Assembly: GCA_004298405.1 (NCBI GenBank)
Contig: SCSL01000036.1
Coordinates: 1 to 11,603, forward strand
Reading direction: 5' to 3'
DNA from: Patescibacteria group bacterium
Lineage (GTDB): Bacteria > Patescibacteriota > Patescibacteriia > UBA9934 > GWF2-40-263
Length of the DNA: 11,603 nucleotides
The notes beneath the pieces were generated by a model. That model saw only the letters and a program-made list of their open reading frames with translations. It made no database searches and was not told the origin of the DNA. The translations under genes were made by a program, and so were the position numbers. Positions 6,210 to 11,603 of this stretch are shown here, piece after piece. The stretch's first letter is position 1; each line of letters begins with the position of its first letter.

Positions 6210-7478
6210 ATGCCAAAACACGCTGGAACAAAAAGACCATCGGTGAAGAAATCCGGCTCTGCCGCAAAACCGATGACAAAGAAGAAGACGGCGAAGCCCG
6301 TTACAAAAAAGAACCCCCTCCAGGGAAAAAAGGGGTTCAAAAAGAAAGCCCCGGTTGTTTCAAAAGCTCCGATTCGTTACAAGCGAGCCGATGCGCCATC
6401 ACAAGACGTGTTGAACCGTCTTGTGCAAAAAGGCATGCGACGCGGATATGTGACGGAGAACGAGTTGTTGTTCACCTTCACGGAACTGGAAGATTATCTT
6501 GACATCTTTGAAAGATTTCTTGACGACCTTGAACGTGTGGGTGTGCACTTTGTTGAGGTGAAAGAAGGCATCTTAGGACGAGCAAAGGAGCGCGACGATG
6601 TCTACGAAAAGATCCGTATGAGTGAGGATGCCCGTCGCGTTGCTCTGCCCGAGATTACGCAGGATTCCATCCAAATGTACTTGCGTGAGATTGGAAAGAT
6701 TCCGTTGTTGACAGGAGAAATGGAAGTCGCTCTTGCCAAACGGAAAGAACGAAATGAAAAAGAAGCTGAGCGACGCCTGATTGAGGCAAACTTGCGTTTA
6801 GTTGTTTCGATTGCTAAAAAGTTTGTCGGCAAATCCATGTCGTTGCTGGATCTGATTCAAGAGGGGAATATTGGACTGTTCCGTGCCGTGAAAAAATTTG
6901 AATACCGGAAAGGCTATAAGTTTTCGACCTACGCCACGTGGTGGATTCGACAAGCCATCACACGTGCGCTTGCCGATCAATCACGCACCATCCGTATCCC
7001 GGTACACATGGTCGAGACGATCAACAAGTTTCAACAGATCGAACGTCAGCTTATTCAAGATCTCGGACGCGAGCCGTTGGCGGAGGAAATTGCCGCCGAG
7101 ATGGGACAACCCATCGAGAAGGTTCGTCACATCCGGAAGATCTCGCAGGACACCGTTTCACTCGAGACAAGCGTTGGTGATGATGACGAGGATTCAAAAC
7201 TTGAAGATTTTCTTGAGGACGTGAAAACGATCTCCCCAGATCGCACGGCCGCGCGAGAGCTTCTCAAAGATTATGTGAATCAGTCGATGATGGAATTGAC
7301 ACCGCGCGAGCAAAAAATTCTCGAGATGCGATTTGGTCTGACCGATGGCGTGAGTCATACGTTGGAAGAGGTAGGACGCGAGTTTGATGTTACGCGCGAG
7401 CGTATCCGACAGATCGAGGCAAAAGCGCTGGAGAAAATTCAGGCACATCCATTGATCGAAAAATTGAGGGATTATTAA
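6210..7478 (+). CDS. rpoD: Primary sigma factor RpoD (sigma70)
   Basis: A 422-residue housekeeping sigma factor that directs RNA polymerase to -35/-10 promoters. The first 60 residues form a Lys-rich, basic, probably disordered extension. A region 1.1-like helical domain follows (62-124). Region 1.2 starts at DSIQMYLREIGKIPLL (152-167). Region 2 spans about 186-265 with RLIEANLRLVVSIAKKF, DLIQEGNIGL and the -10 recognition helix YKFSTYATWWIRQAI. Region 3 spans about 266-340. Region 4 has LTPREQKILEMRFGL (363-377) and the helix-turn-helix HTLEEVGREFDVTRERIRQIE (383-403) that reads the -35. I chose ATG 6210; an in-frame TTG at 6198 would add four residues. Neither has an SD. The next gene starts 33 bases after the stop, with no terminator between. 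Confidence 0.96.
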   Translation: MPKHAGTKRPSVKKSGSAAKPMTKKKTAKPVTKKNPLQGKKGFKKKAPVVSKAPIRYKRADAPSQDVLNRLVQKGMRRGYVTENELLFTFTELEDYLDIFERFLDDLERVGVHFVEVKEGILGRAKERDDVYEKIRMSEDARRVALPEITQDSIQMYLREIGKIPLLTGEMEVALAKRKERNEKEAERRLIEANLRLVVSIAKKFVGKSMSLLDLIQEGNIGLFRAVKKFEYRKGYKFSTYATWWIRQAITRALADQSRTIRIPVHMVETINKFQQIERQLIQDLGREPLAEEIAAEMGQPIEKVRHIRKISQDTVSLETSVGDDDEDSKLEDFLEDVKTISPDRTAARELLKDYVNQSMMELTPREQKILEMRFGLTDGVSHTLEEVGREFDVTRERIRQIEAKALEKIQAHPLIEKLRDY

Positions 7479-7498
7479 TGTGGGGGATTCATTCTTGC

Positions 7499-7506
7499 GA
7501 GGAGGT
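7499..7506 (+). promoter_or_regulatory. Strong Shine-Dalgarno after rpoD
   Basis: GAGGAGGT lies 5 bases before the ATG at 7512. It is a near-perfect match to the 16S rRNA tail, in contrast to the SD-less starts of the antiporter, dnaG and rpoD genes just upstream. Confidence 0.85.
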
Positions 7507-7511
7507 AAACA

Positions 7512-7946
7512 ATGGATGAACGTTCCTTCCATGTTCAGCTGACCAAGAGGCACATCCAATTCGTCAATGACCTGCGTACGCTCGCTGGATTTTTGGATGG
7601 CGAAGTCCCGGTGGAGGTTGTGAGGATGTTGGGACTGTTGCGATTCTCAGAGCAGAATTGGCCGGCTCTGCTTATGCGTTTGCGGCGTGAAGACTTGTTG
7701 CGCGACGGAACGCTTCGCCGGTTTGGAAGGCATGGGACGTTTCTGCTCCCCCGTCGCAAGCTTGATCTGAATCTCTACACAGGTTCACTTACTGACCTCC
7801 CTTGGACTCTCCGACAGCTCTCGCGTCTGGCTCGTCACGTACGATACGGAAACAGTCCATTTATCCATGAGATGCTTCATCTCAGTCCTGATGAACTGGC
7901 GGCTCGTCGTGGCGAAACAGCACAGAAGGAAACTCCTTCCTCATGA
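7512..7946 (+). CDS. Uncharacterised 144-residue basic protein
   Basis: I do not recognise this protein. It is soluble, with no signal or membrane segment, mostly helical and rich in Leu and Arg. Residues 28-72 (FLDGEVPVEVVRMLGLLRFSEQ, then LLMRLRREDLLRDGTLRRFG) have the helix-turn-helix rhythm of a small winged-helix or DNA-binding domain, but no signature is clear. A second helical block (90-135) includes LPWTLRQLSRLARHVRYG. The C-terminus is polar (RRGETAQKETPSS). A very strong SD precedes the ATG, and the gene lies 33 bases after rpoD, so it can be expressed from the dnaG-rpoD transcript. Its last codons and stop (from CCT at 7935) fall within an 18-base sequence that recurs after the next gene, so the C-terminal Pro-Ser-Ser is dictated by a shared terminator module. 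Confidence 0.75.
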   Translation: MDERSFHVQLTKRHIQFVNDLRTLAGFLDGEVPVEVVRMLGLLRFSEQNWPALLMRLRREDLLRDGTLRRFGRHGTFLLPRRKLDLNLYTGSLTDLPWTLRQLSRLARHVRYGNSPFIHEMLHLSPDELAARRGETAQKETPSS

Positions 7947-7971
7947 CCCGACTTACCCGTTGGGTTTTTTT
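7946..7971 (+). terminator. Rho-independent terminator, module copy 1
   Basis: A 7-bp stem ACCCGAC/GTTGGGT (7946-7952 with 7959-7965, one G-T wobble) has a TTACCC loop and a run of seven T (7965-7971). It overlaps the last base of the TGA stop codon. It is the first convincing terminator after the tRNA-antiporter-dnaG-rpoD block and is nearly identical to the one at 9137-9163. Confidence 0.85.
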
Positions 7972-7987
7972 GTGAACTGTTATCAGC

Positions 7988-8016
7988 TTGACTAAGATGT
8001 TTAATGGTGATTTATT
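7988..8016 (+). promoter_or_regulatory. Candidate promoter for the 8058 gene
   Basis: TTGACT (7988-7993), 17 bases, TTTATT (8011-8016), giving a start near 8023 and a leader of about 35 bases. An overlapping alternative is TTGTGA (7971-7976) with TAAGAT (7994-7999), also 17 bases apart. Confidence 0.4.
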
Positions 8017-8043
8017 GGAAAGGTCCAAACGGTACGTCTTCAG

Positions 8044-8049
8044 AAGGAG
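8044..8049 (+). promoter_or_regulatory. Shine-Dalgarno deciding the start at 8058
   Basis: AAGGAG followed by 8 bases to ATG 8058. This site, plus a signal peptide beginning exactly there, argues against the in-frame ATG at 8004, which lacks an SD and would put 18 polar residues before the signal sequence. Confidence 0.8.
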
Positions 8050-8057
8050 TCAGACTC

Positions 8058-9122
8058 ATGAGACGAAATCTCTTCGCGGCCATCTTGCTGATGGCAGGAA
8101 TGTTCACACCTCGAGCAAGCGCCGCTGACCAGGTCTCCGGACCGGAGATCTTCCGCGCTCTGGGATCTGAGGCAGTTCGTGCCCAGATCGTGGCCTGTAT
8201 CCTTCAGGACGCGGAGGCCACTCCGGCGGCCTGGATGCGTTCTGGTGAACCGGCTGAGCATGTAATTCGATTCGATGGATCTCTGGAAGCTGAAGCTACG
8301 AGCGTGGCAAAGTTCCCGCTCGTAGTACAGTCTGTCGGGACACCTGGATTCGCTGACTGCCTCCAGGAGACTCTTTCAAAGCTGGTATGGAAACCAGGTT
8401 CTCAAGTCAGGGAAATTACGATTGCCCTGACTATCGATCCTGTGTCTGATCGTCGGTTCAGCGCACAGGTTCCTCTATTTCGGGTTCTTTTTTCAGAACA
8501 GAGCGGGAGAGAATTCTTGGAAATGACCATGGAGGAAGATCTCGCTCTTAGCAACGCGTTGCGATGTGCCGAAGCGGCAGTCGCAGGTGCGAGAACAACG
8601 ACTCCAGAGGAACTCGGTCTGGCCATCAGGATGGCAAGAGGTTGTCTCGATGGAACTCATGCTGTTCAGGATTGGGATGCGCGAAGGATAGACTCCGTGA
8701 GATCTGCGGCAATGAGCGTATTGCTGGATCTGGATCGGCGAACAGTCGAACCTCTCGTTCATTCCTATGAACGATACAGGGAGTCGCTGGATCTATTCCG
8801 TTCTTTCAAGGACGAGACGACCTGGTCGGATCACGTACAAAGCAAGCATTCTGGGAACGCCAACGTCCCCTGTAGTGAATGCGAGCACAATGAATGGGTT
8901 CGCCGTTCTCTCGTGCTTCGCAGTCTGGTTGATCGGCTGGACAGGAGCCGATCGAGCGTGAGCGAACTGGAAATCGAGCTTCTTGAGGACTACGACCGGC
9001 GCATGCAACACAGGTTCGAAAGAGGCGCCGCGGAACTCCTCTTCCGGCGCGTGGAGGAAATGATCCTTCCACTCTACGCCCGCAGGGCGGCTCTCGAAGA
9101 AGCAGAGCGACTCCTAAGATAG
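8058..9122 (+). CDS. Secreted protein, possible AgmX/PglI (TonB-like) domain
   Basis: A 354-residue exported protein. The signal peptide is clear: MRR, a hydrophobic core (residues 5-16) and a likely cleavage after RASA (22). Residues 40-127 resemble the AgmX/PglI C-terminal domain of envelope proteins: a helix with C47, then HVIRFDGSLEAE (68-79, the strand usually carrying a G-x-V turn), then TPGFADCLQETLSKLVWKPG (95-114), where the family has a Cys, a helix and a Trp/Phe-Pro segment, then EITIALTI. C47 and C101 may form a disulfide. The C-terminal half (150-354) is helical and Arg/Glu rich, with C272-x-x-C275 flanked by H264 and H277, a possible metal or redox site, and a final coiled-coil-like stretch (290-354). 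The gene has its own promoter candidate, SD and terminator. The domain match is from memory of the pattern; function is unknown. Confidence 0.7.
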   Translation: MRRNLFAAILLMAGMFTPRASAADQVSGPEIFRALGSEAVRAQIVACILQDAEATPAAWMRSGEPAEHVIRFDGSLEAEATSVAKFPLVVQSVGTPGFADCLQETLSKLVWKPGSQVREITIALTIDPVSDRRFSAQVPLFRVLFSEQSGREFLEMTMEEDLALSNALRCAEAAVAGARTTTPEELGLAIRMARGCLDGTHAVQDWDARRIDSVRSAAMSVLLDLDRRTVEPLVHSYERYRESLDLFRSFKDETTWSDHVQSKHSGNANVPCSECEHNEWVRRSLVLRSLVDRLDRSRSSVSELEIELLEDYDRRMQHRFERGAAELLFRRVEEMILPLYARRAALEEAERLLR

Positions 9123-9136
9123 GAGACCTTCCTCAT

Positions 9137-9163
9137 GACCCGACCCACCCATCGGGTCTTTTT
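9137..9163 (+). terminator. Rho-independent terminator, module copy 2
   Basis: A perfect 7-bp stem GACCCGA/TCGGGTC (9137-9143 with 9152-9158), an 8-base loop and five T. It lies 14 bases after the TAG of the 8058 gene. The preceding CCTTCCTCAT and the stem start repeat exactly the sequence at 7935-7952. Confidence 0.88.
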
Positions 9164-9197
9164 GTTTCCTCTACATCTGCCACGTATGCACTGTGAC

Positions 9198-9226
9198 TCG
9201 ACTGAATCCTCTTTCAGCAGTAAGAT
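9198..9226 (+). promoter_or_regulatory. Candidate promoter for the 9252 gene
   Basis: TCGACT (9198-9203), 17 bases, TAAGAT (9221-9226). A small hairpin, CTGAA-TCCTCT-TTCAG, lies in the spacer. Transcription would start near 9233, leaving a leader under 20 bases with only a weak AGGT as SD. Confidence 0.35.
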
Positions 9227-9251
9227 GAGAAAAATCAGGTAATCAATATTT

Positions 9252-10805
9252 ATGTTTCACAAAATAACTGCAAGTCTCGCCATTTTGTCCCTGATCGCCG
9301 TGCCTTTTCCTTCGTATGCGCTCCAGGCTCCTGAGCCATTGCCAGAAGGTATGGACGTATCGTTTGTGGTGAATGAAAGCGGCATCGCTGGAACCTACGA
9401 TGTTGTTTTTACGGTGACCAACAATACAGGAAATTCCTATGACGCCATTTCCATGACCTTTCCGTCTCTTATCACGCCCTATCTTTGGGGATACTATGTG
9501 ACGTCTGTCTCAACGGTACGTCGCAGGATCCAAATTAAACTCGCATTGAAGGAGACTTTTGGGTTTTCTTTAGCAGACGGTCAATCTACCGTCGGACTTC
9601 TTCGCTATACGAATGCGCCTTCGTTCCGAATCCCTTCTGAGGGGAAAATAGGTTTTGAAGGTGAGGTGAGTCCAACGAGTGTTTCTGGAGAACCAATAGA
9701 GGACGCGGGAGAGCCTGAGCCGATTCCAGAAGTCGGGACGACCAATTACTATGATCCGTCGGTCTATCTGCCAACAGGAGAAATTTTGCTGGCTGAATCG
9801 CATATGTTTACGGCAGAAGATCATCTGTATGCCTATTTCAATAATAGTGGTGTTCAGCAAACCCACGCGGGTGTCTGGGACCAATCTTCGTTTGTCTACG
9901 ATTTATCTGACCGACCGAAATCATGGGCAATTGCGCTTGTCCACACATCGCAAATTCTGAAACAAATTTTGCAGGATCCAGCCCAATCATTTCCACCTGC
10001 CATCGCCCTCTCTCCTCATGCGGTGATGGCGACGGCTTTAAAAGAATCAGCCCTAGGCTCCTATCACGACGGGTATTTCCAAATTGAAAGTGGCGCTTTG
10101 ACGCAATTGAAAAGCAGTTTCCCAGCGCTGTTTGAACAGACAGACTATGATCAGGTGATTGCGTACGACAATTTTGAGACCTCGGCCATAAGTCGCGCAT
10201 ATTATGATCTGTTTATGTTGCGACGTTTTTTGGAGTATCGTCCTGACGCGATGAATTATCTTGGAAACCTTGAGGATGCAACAAGTTTCCATAAACTCAT
10301 CAATATCGCTTACAATCGTGGCGGGTGGCATCCCGCACTGGATCAGATTCTGAACAATCGGAACAATTGTGCTACGACGGATGTTTTTGGGAATGTATTC
10401 GATCCAGTCGATGTCCTTCAGTGTCTTGATATGAAGGATGGTGAGGATAGTCCAGGGGTCAATTCTTTTTATGACAGCGGCAATGCGGATGAAATAGCCT
10501 ATGACCATGCCTTGGCAATCGTGAATTACACAGCCGCTCTTGATCAGGAGGCACAATCGGGAAATGTGTATGACGTTGCCTACACGCTTCAGGATTTCTT
10601 GGATTATGCGTACATCCTTAAGGACTTGTATCCCTCGACGGATCTCACATCCACGATTACGTCTGCCTTCAATGCGGCCGACACAGATCACGATGGGGGA
10701 ATCTCTTTCCGTACACAGGCTGGTGCCGTGATTGACGCGATGATCCTTGCCCTCCCGGCCGGTCCACGAAATTTTGCGGAGATTCAGGCGCTTAATCCTT
10801 GGTAA
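9252..10805 (+). CDS. Secreted lysozyme/transglycosylase-like protein
   Basis: A 517-residue exported protein. The signal peptide has K4, a hydrophobic core (7-19) and a likely cut after SYA (23). Residues 32-140 look like a beta-sandwich domain (MDVSFVVNESGIAGTYDVVF, TNNTG), then an acidic Pro/Glu linker (146-161). The central part (about 225-360) has features of a lysozyme-fold lytic transglycosylase: SPHAVMATALKESALG (254-269) with E265 as candidate catalytic acid, GYFQIE (274-279), then IAYNRGGW (352-359), resembling the AYN-x-G motif. C373 and C391 may pair. Near the C-terminus DTDHDGGISF (477-486) fits an EF-hand or dockerin-type Ca2+ loop, although position 12 is Thr (488). A cell-wall hydrolase acting on peptidoglycan is the best guess; a substrate-binding protein with a degenerate fold is possible. 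Terminator at 10834. Confidence 0.72.
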   Translation: MFHKITASLAILSLIAVPFPSYALQAPEPLPEGMDVSFVVNESGIAGTYDVVFTVTNNTGNSYDAISMTFPSLITPYLWGYYVTSVSTVRRRIQIKLALKETFGFSLADGQSTVGLLRYTNAPSFRIPSEGKIGFEGEVSPTSVSGEPIEDAGEPEPIPEVGTTNYYDPSVYLPTGEILLAESHMFTAEDHLYAYFNNSGVQQTHAGVWDQSSFVYDLSDRPKSWAIALVHTSQILKQILQDPAQSFPPAIALSPHAVMATALKESALGSYHDGYFQIESGALTQLKSSFPALFEQTDYDQVIAYDNFETSAISRAYYDLFMLRRFLEYRPDAMNYLGNLEDATSFHKLINIAYNRGGWHPALDQILNNRNNCATTDVFGNVFDPVDVLQCLDMKDGEDSPGVNSFYDSGNADEIAYDHALAIVNYTAALDQEAQSGNVYDVAYTLQDFLDYAYILKDLYPSTDLTSTITSAFNAADTDHDGGISFRTQAGAVIDAMILALPAGPRNFAEIQALNPW

Positions 10806-10828
10806 ACGCCAAGAAATCAATAAATCCA

Positions 10829-10857
10829 TTGACAAAATGCCCGAAATCGGGTATTTT
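10829..10857 (+). promoter_or_regulatory. Candidate promoter overlapping a terminator
   Basis: A perfect TTGACA (10829-10834), 17 bases, TATTTT (10852-10857). It would start a transcript near 10864 with a leader of about 66 bases for the lipoprotein gene. Spacer and -10 coincide with the terminator stem of the upstream gene. Confidence 0.45.
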
Positions 10858-10860
10858 TCT
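10834..10860 (+). terminator. Rho-independent terminator after the 9252 gene
   Basis: A 10-bp stem AAAATGCCCG/CGGGTATTTT (10834-10843 with 10848-10857, one G-T wobble), an AAAT loop, and a T-rich tail ending TTTTTCT. It lies 28 bases after the TAA. Confidence 0.75.
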
Positions 10861-10914
10861 TTCCTTCATGCGGGTAAGTGCTCGCGTGTTGAGTTCATTT
10901 TCAATAACACCTCA

Positions 10915-10923
10915 GAGGAGGGT
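10915..10923 (+). promoter_or_regulatory. Strong Shine-Dalgarno of the lipoprotein gene
   Basis: GAGGAGGGT followed by 6 bases to ATG 10930. It supports that start together with the signal sequence that begins there. Confidence 0.8.
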
Positions 10924-10929
10924 TAAGAC

Positions 10930-11603
10930 ATGTTCCGTTCCGTGATCGTCATGTGCTTGCTCGTCCTGTTCGCGGCATGCCGCGGGAGTGACGATAACGC
11001 CACCTCTGCCACCTCCCCGTCCGCCCCGCCTCCTCGCGCTCTGCCGGAGGTCGATCGGAACTTCGCCACAGCTCAGGATATCGACACCTGGCGGGCTGAA
11101 CTTGCCGCCGATCTCGCGACAGACGCCGCCGCCCTGCATCCGCAAGAGATCTGGAAGTACCTCGCCGACTTCCACATCGACCGTAGCCGCCCTGACCCGA
11201 TGATTGGTGATCCGGCTATCTGGGATGCGCTCAGTGCGACAAGGAACCCGAATATCTACATCCCGAGTCCGCCGGTCGACCCGACCCCGGATCAGGCACT
11301 CGCCTTGGAAGCCAAGAGCGAGGAGTGGTCCGCGGCGCAGATGTGGATCGCCTTGGGACGTATGGAAGACGCCAAGCGGTGTTCGGTCGCCCTTGAGAAG
11401 GAAGGTGAGTGGAAGGCGGTCGCCACGATCGCTGTCCACACAGGAGATCTGAATTCGCTCGATCGCGCGACCAAGAAAATGGTCGATGCCAATCAGGTGT
11501 CAAATACCCGCGAGGTTATCGATTACGCCTTCAAGAAGGGCAAGATCGAGGTGGTCAGGCACATTGCAGATCACCACAAGTGGAAGATCACAGACGTCCT
11601 GGA
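10930..11603 (+). CDS. Lipoprotein with helical repeats (3' end outside window)
   Basis: An open frame of 224 complete codons runs from ATG 10930 through the window end with no stop. The N-terminus is a lipoprotein signal peptide: R3, a hydrophobic core (4-14) and the lipobox FAAC, with C17 as the lipidated residue. Phe at -3 is less usual than Leu. A disordered linker (18-40) rich in Ser, Thr, Ala and Pro follows. Residues 41-125 contain a helical segment and a Pro-rich stretch (IPSPPVDPTPD). From 126 the chain is helical, with three repeat starts at GRMEDAKRC (143), GDLNSLDRA (172) and GKIEVVRHI (204), spaced about 30 residues, suggesting an alpha-solenoid of TPR- or ankyrin-like hairpins. 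It is probably a membrane-anchored scaffold with no recognised family. A lgt gene lies at the window start. It has a strong SD and a promoter candidate at 10829. Confidence 0.8.
   Translation, partial: MFRSVIVMCLLVLFAACRGSDDNATSATSPSAPPPRALPEVDRNFATAQDIDTWRAELAADLATDAAALHPQEIWKYLADFHIDRSRPDPMIGDPAIWDALSATRNPNIYIPSPPVDPTPDQALALEAKSEEWSAAQMWIALGRMEDAKRCSVALEKEGEWKAVATIAVHTGDLNSLDRATKKMVDANQVSNTREVIDYAFKKGKIEVVRHIADHHKWKITDVL

Noticed and set aside
8004..8057. Upstream in-frame ATG for the secreted protein at 8058
   Set aside because: There is no SD, and it would bury the signal peptide behind 18 polar residues. The AAGGAG site and signal sequence fit ATG 8058.
10053..10835. 260-codon open frame on the minus strand
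   Set aside because: It is antisense to the secreted lysozyme-like protein, which has a signal peptide and motifs. The antisense product has an Ile/Arg-rich shadow composition and no SD.
10912..11439. 175-codon open frame on the minus strand
   Set aside because: The plus strand has an SD, a lipoprotein signal peptide and an open frame through to the window end. The minus product is Arg/Gly-rich shadow sequence.

Overview
The window reads as a bacterial chromosome segment of roughly 50 % GC, using standard stop codons (TGA ends several genes). The mix of a divergent Lgt, a TrmB-type regulator, tandem small proteins of unknown function, a dnaG-rpoD pair and sparse Shine-Dalgarno (SD) sequences most resembles Patescibacteria/CPR (Parcubacteria-like). 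That assignment is inference from gene content, not from a marker search.

Left part (1-2377): an lgt-like prolipoprotein diacylglyceryl transferase closed by its own terminator; a TrmB-like winged-helix regulator; a 190-base spacer almost filled by two large hairpins whose 15-base loop cores are exact reverse complements; and a YdcF/DUF218-like gene. A bidirectional terminator separates the last gene from the converging minus-strand pair. Minus-strand pair (2375-3084): two adjacent paralogous small proteins of unknown function, coupled by an ATGA overlap.

Centre (3250-7971): a promoter, tRNA-Ser(GGA), a CaCA-type cation antiporter, DNA primase (dnaG), primary sigma factor (rpoD) and a 144-residue unknown protein with a strong SD. 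Gaps are 14 to 36 bases and no convincing terminator appears before 7946-7971, so this may be one long transcript holding a version of the classic dnaG-rpoD macromolecular-synthesis arrangement.

Right part (7972-11603) is envelope/export flavoured: a secreted protein with a possible AgmX/PglI (TonB-like) domain, a 517-residue secreted protein with a lysozyme/transglycosylase-like core and an EF-hand-type loop, and a lipoprotein with helical repeats that runs off the window end. The lipoprotein would be a natural substrate of the Lgt at the left end.

The most unusual items are the twin hairpins with complementary loops (1619-1787), a near-identical terminator module used twice (7935-7972 and 9127-9164), an Lgt in which several residues important in E. 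coli are replaced, the tandem paralog pair, and a division between SD-led genes of unknown role and SD-less housekeeping genes. No gene-free stretch exceeds 300 bases.
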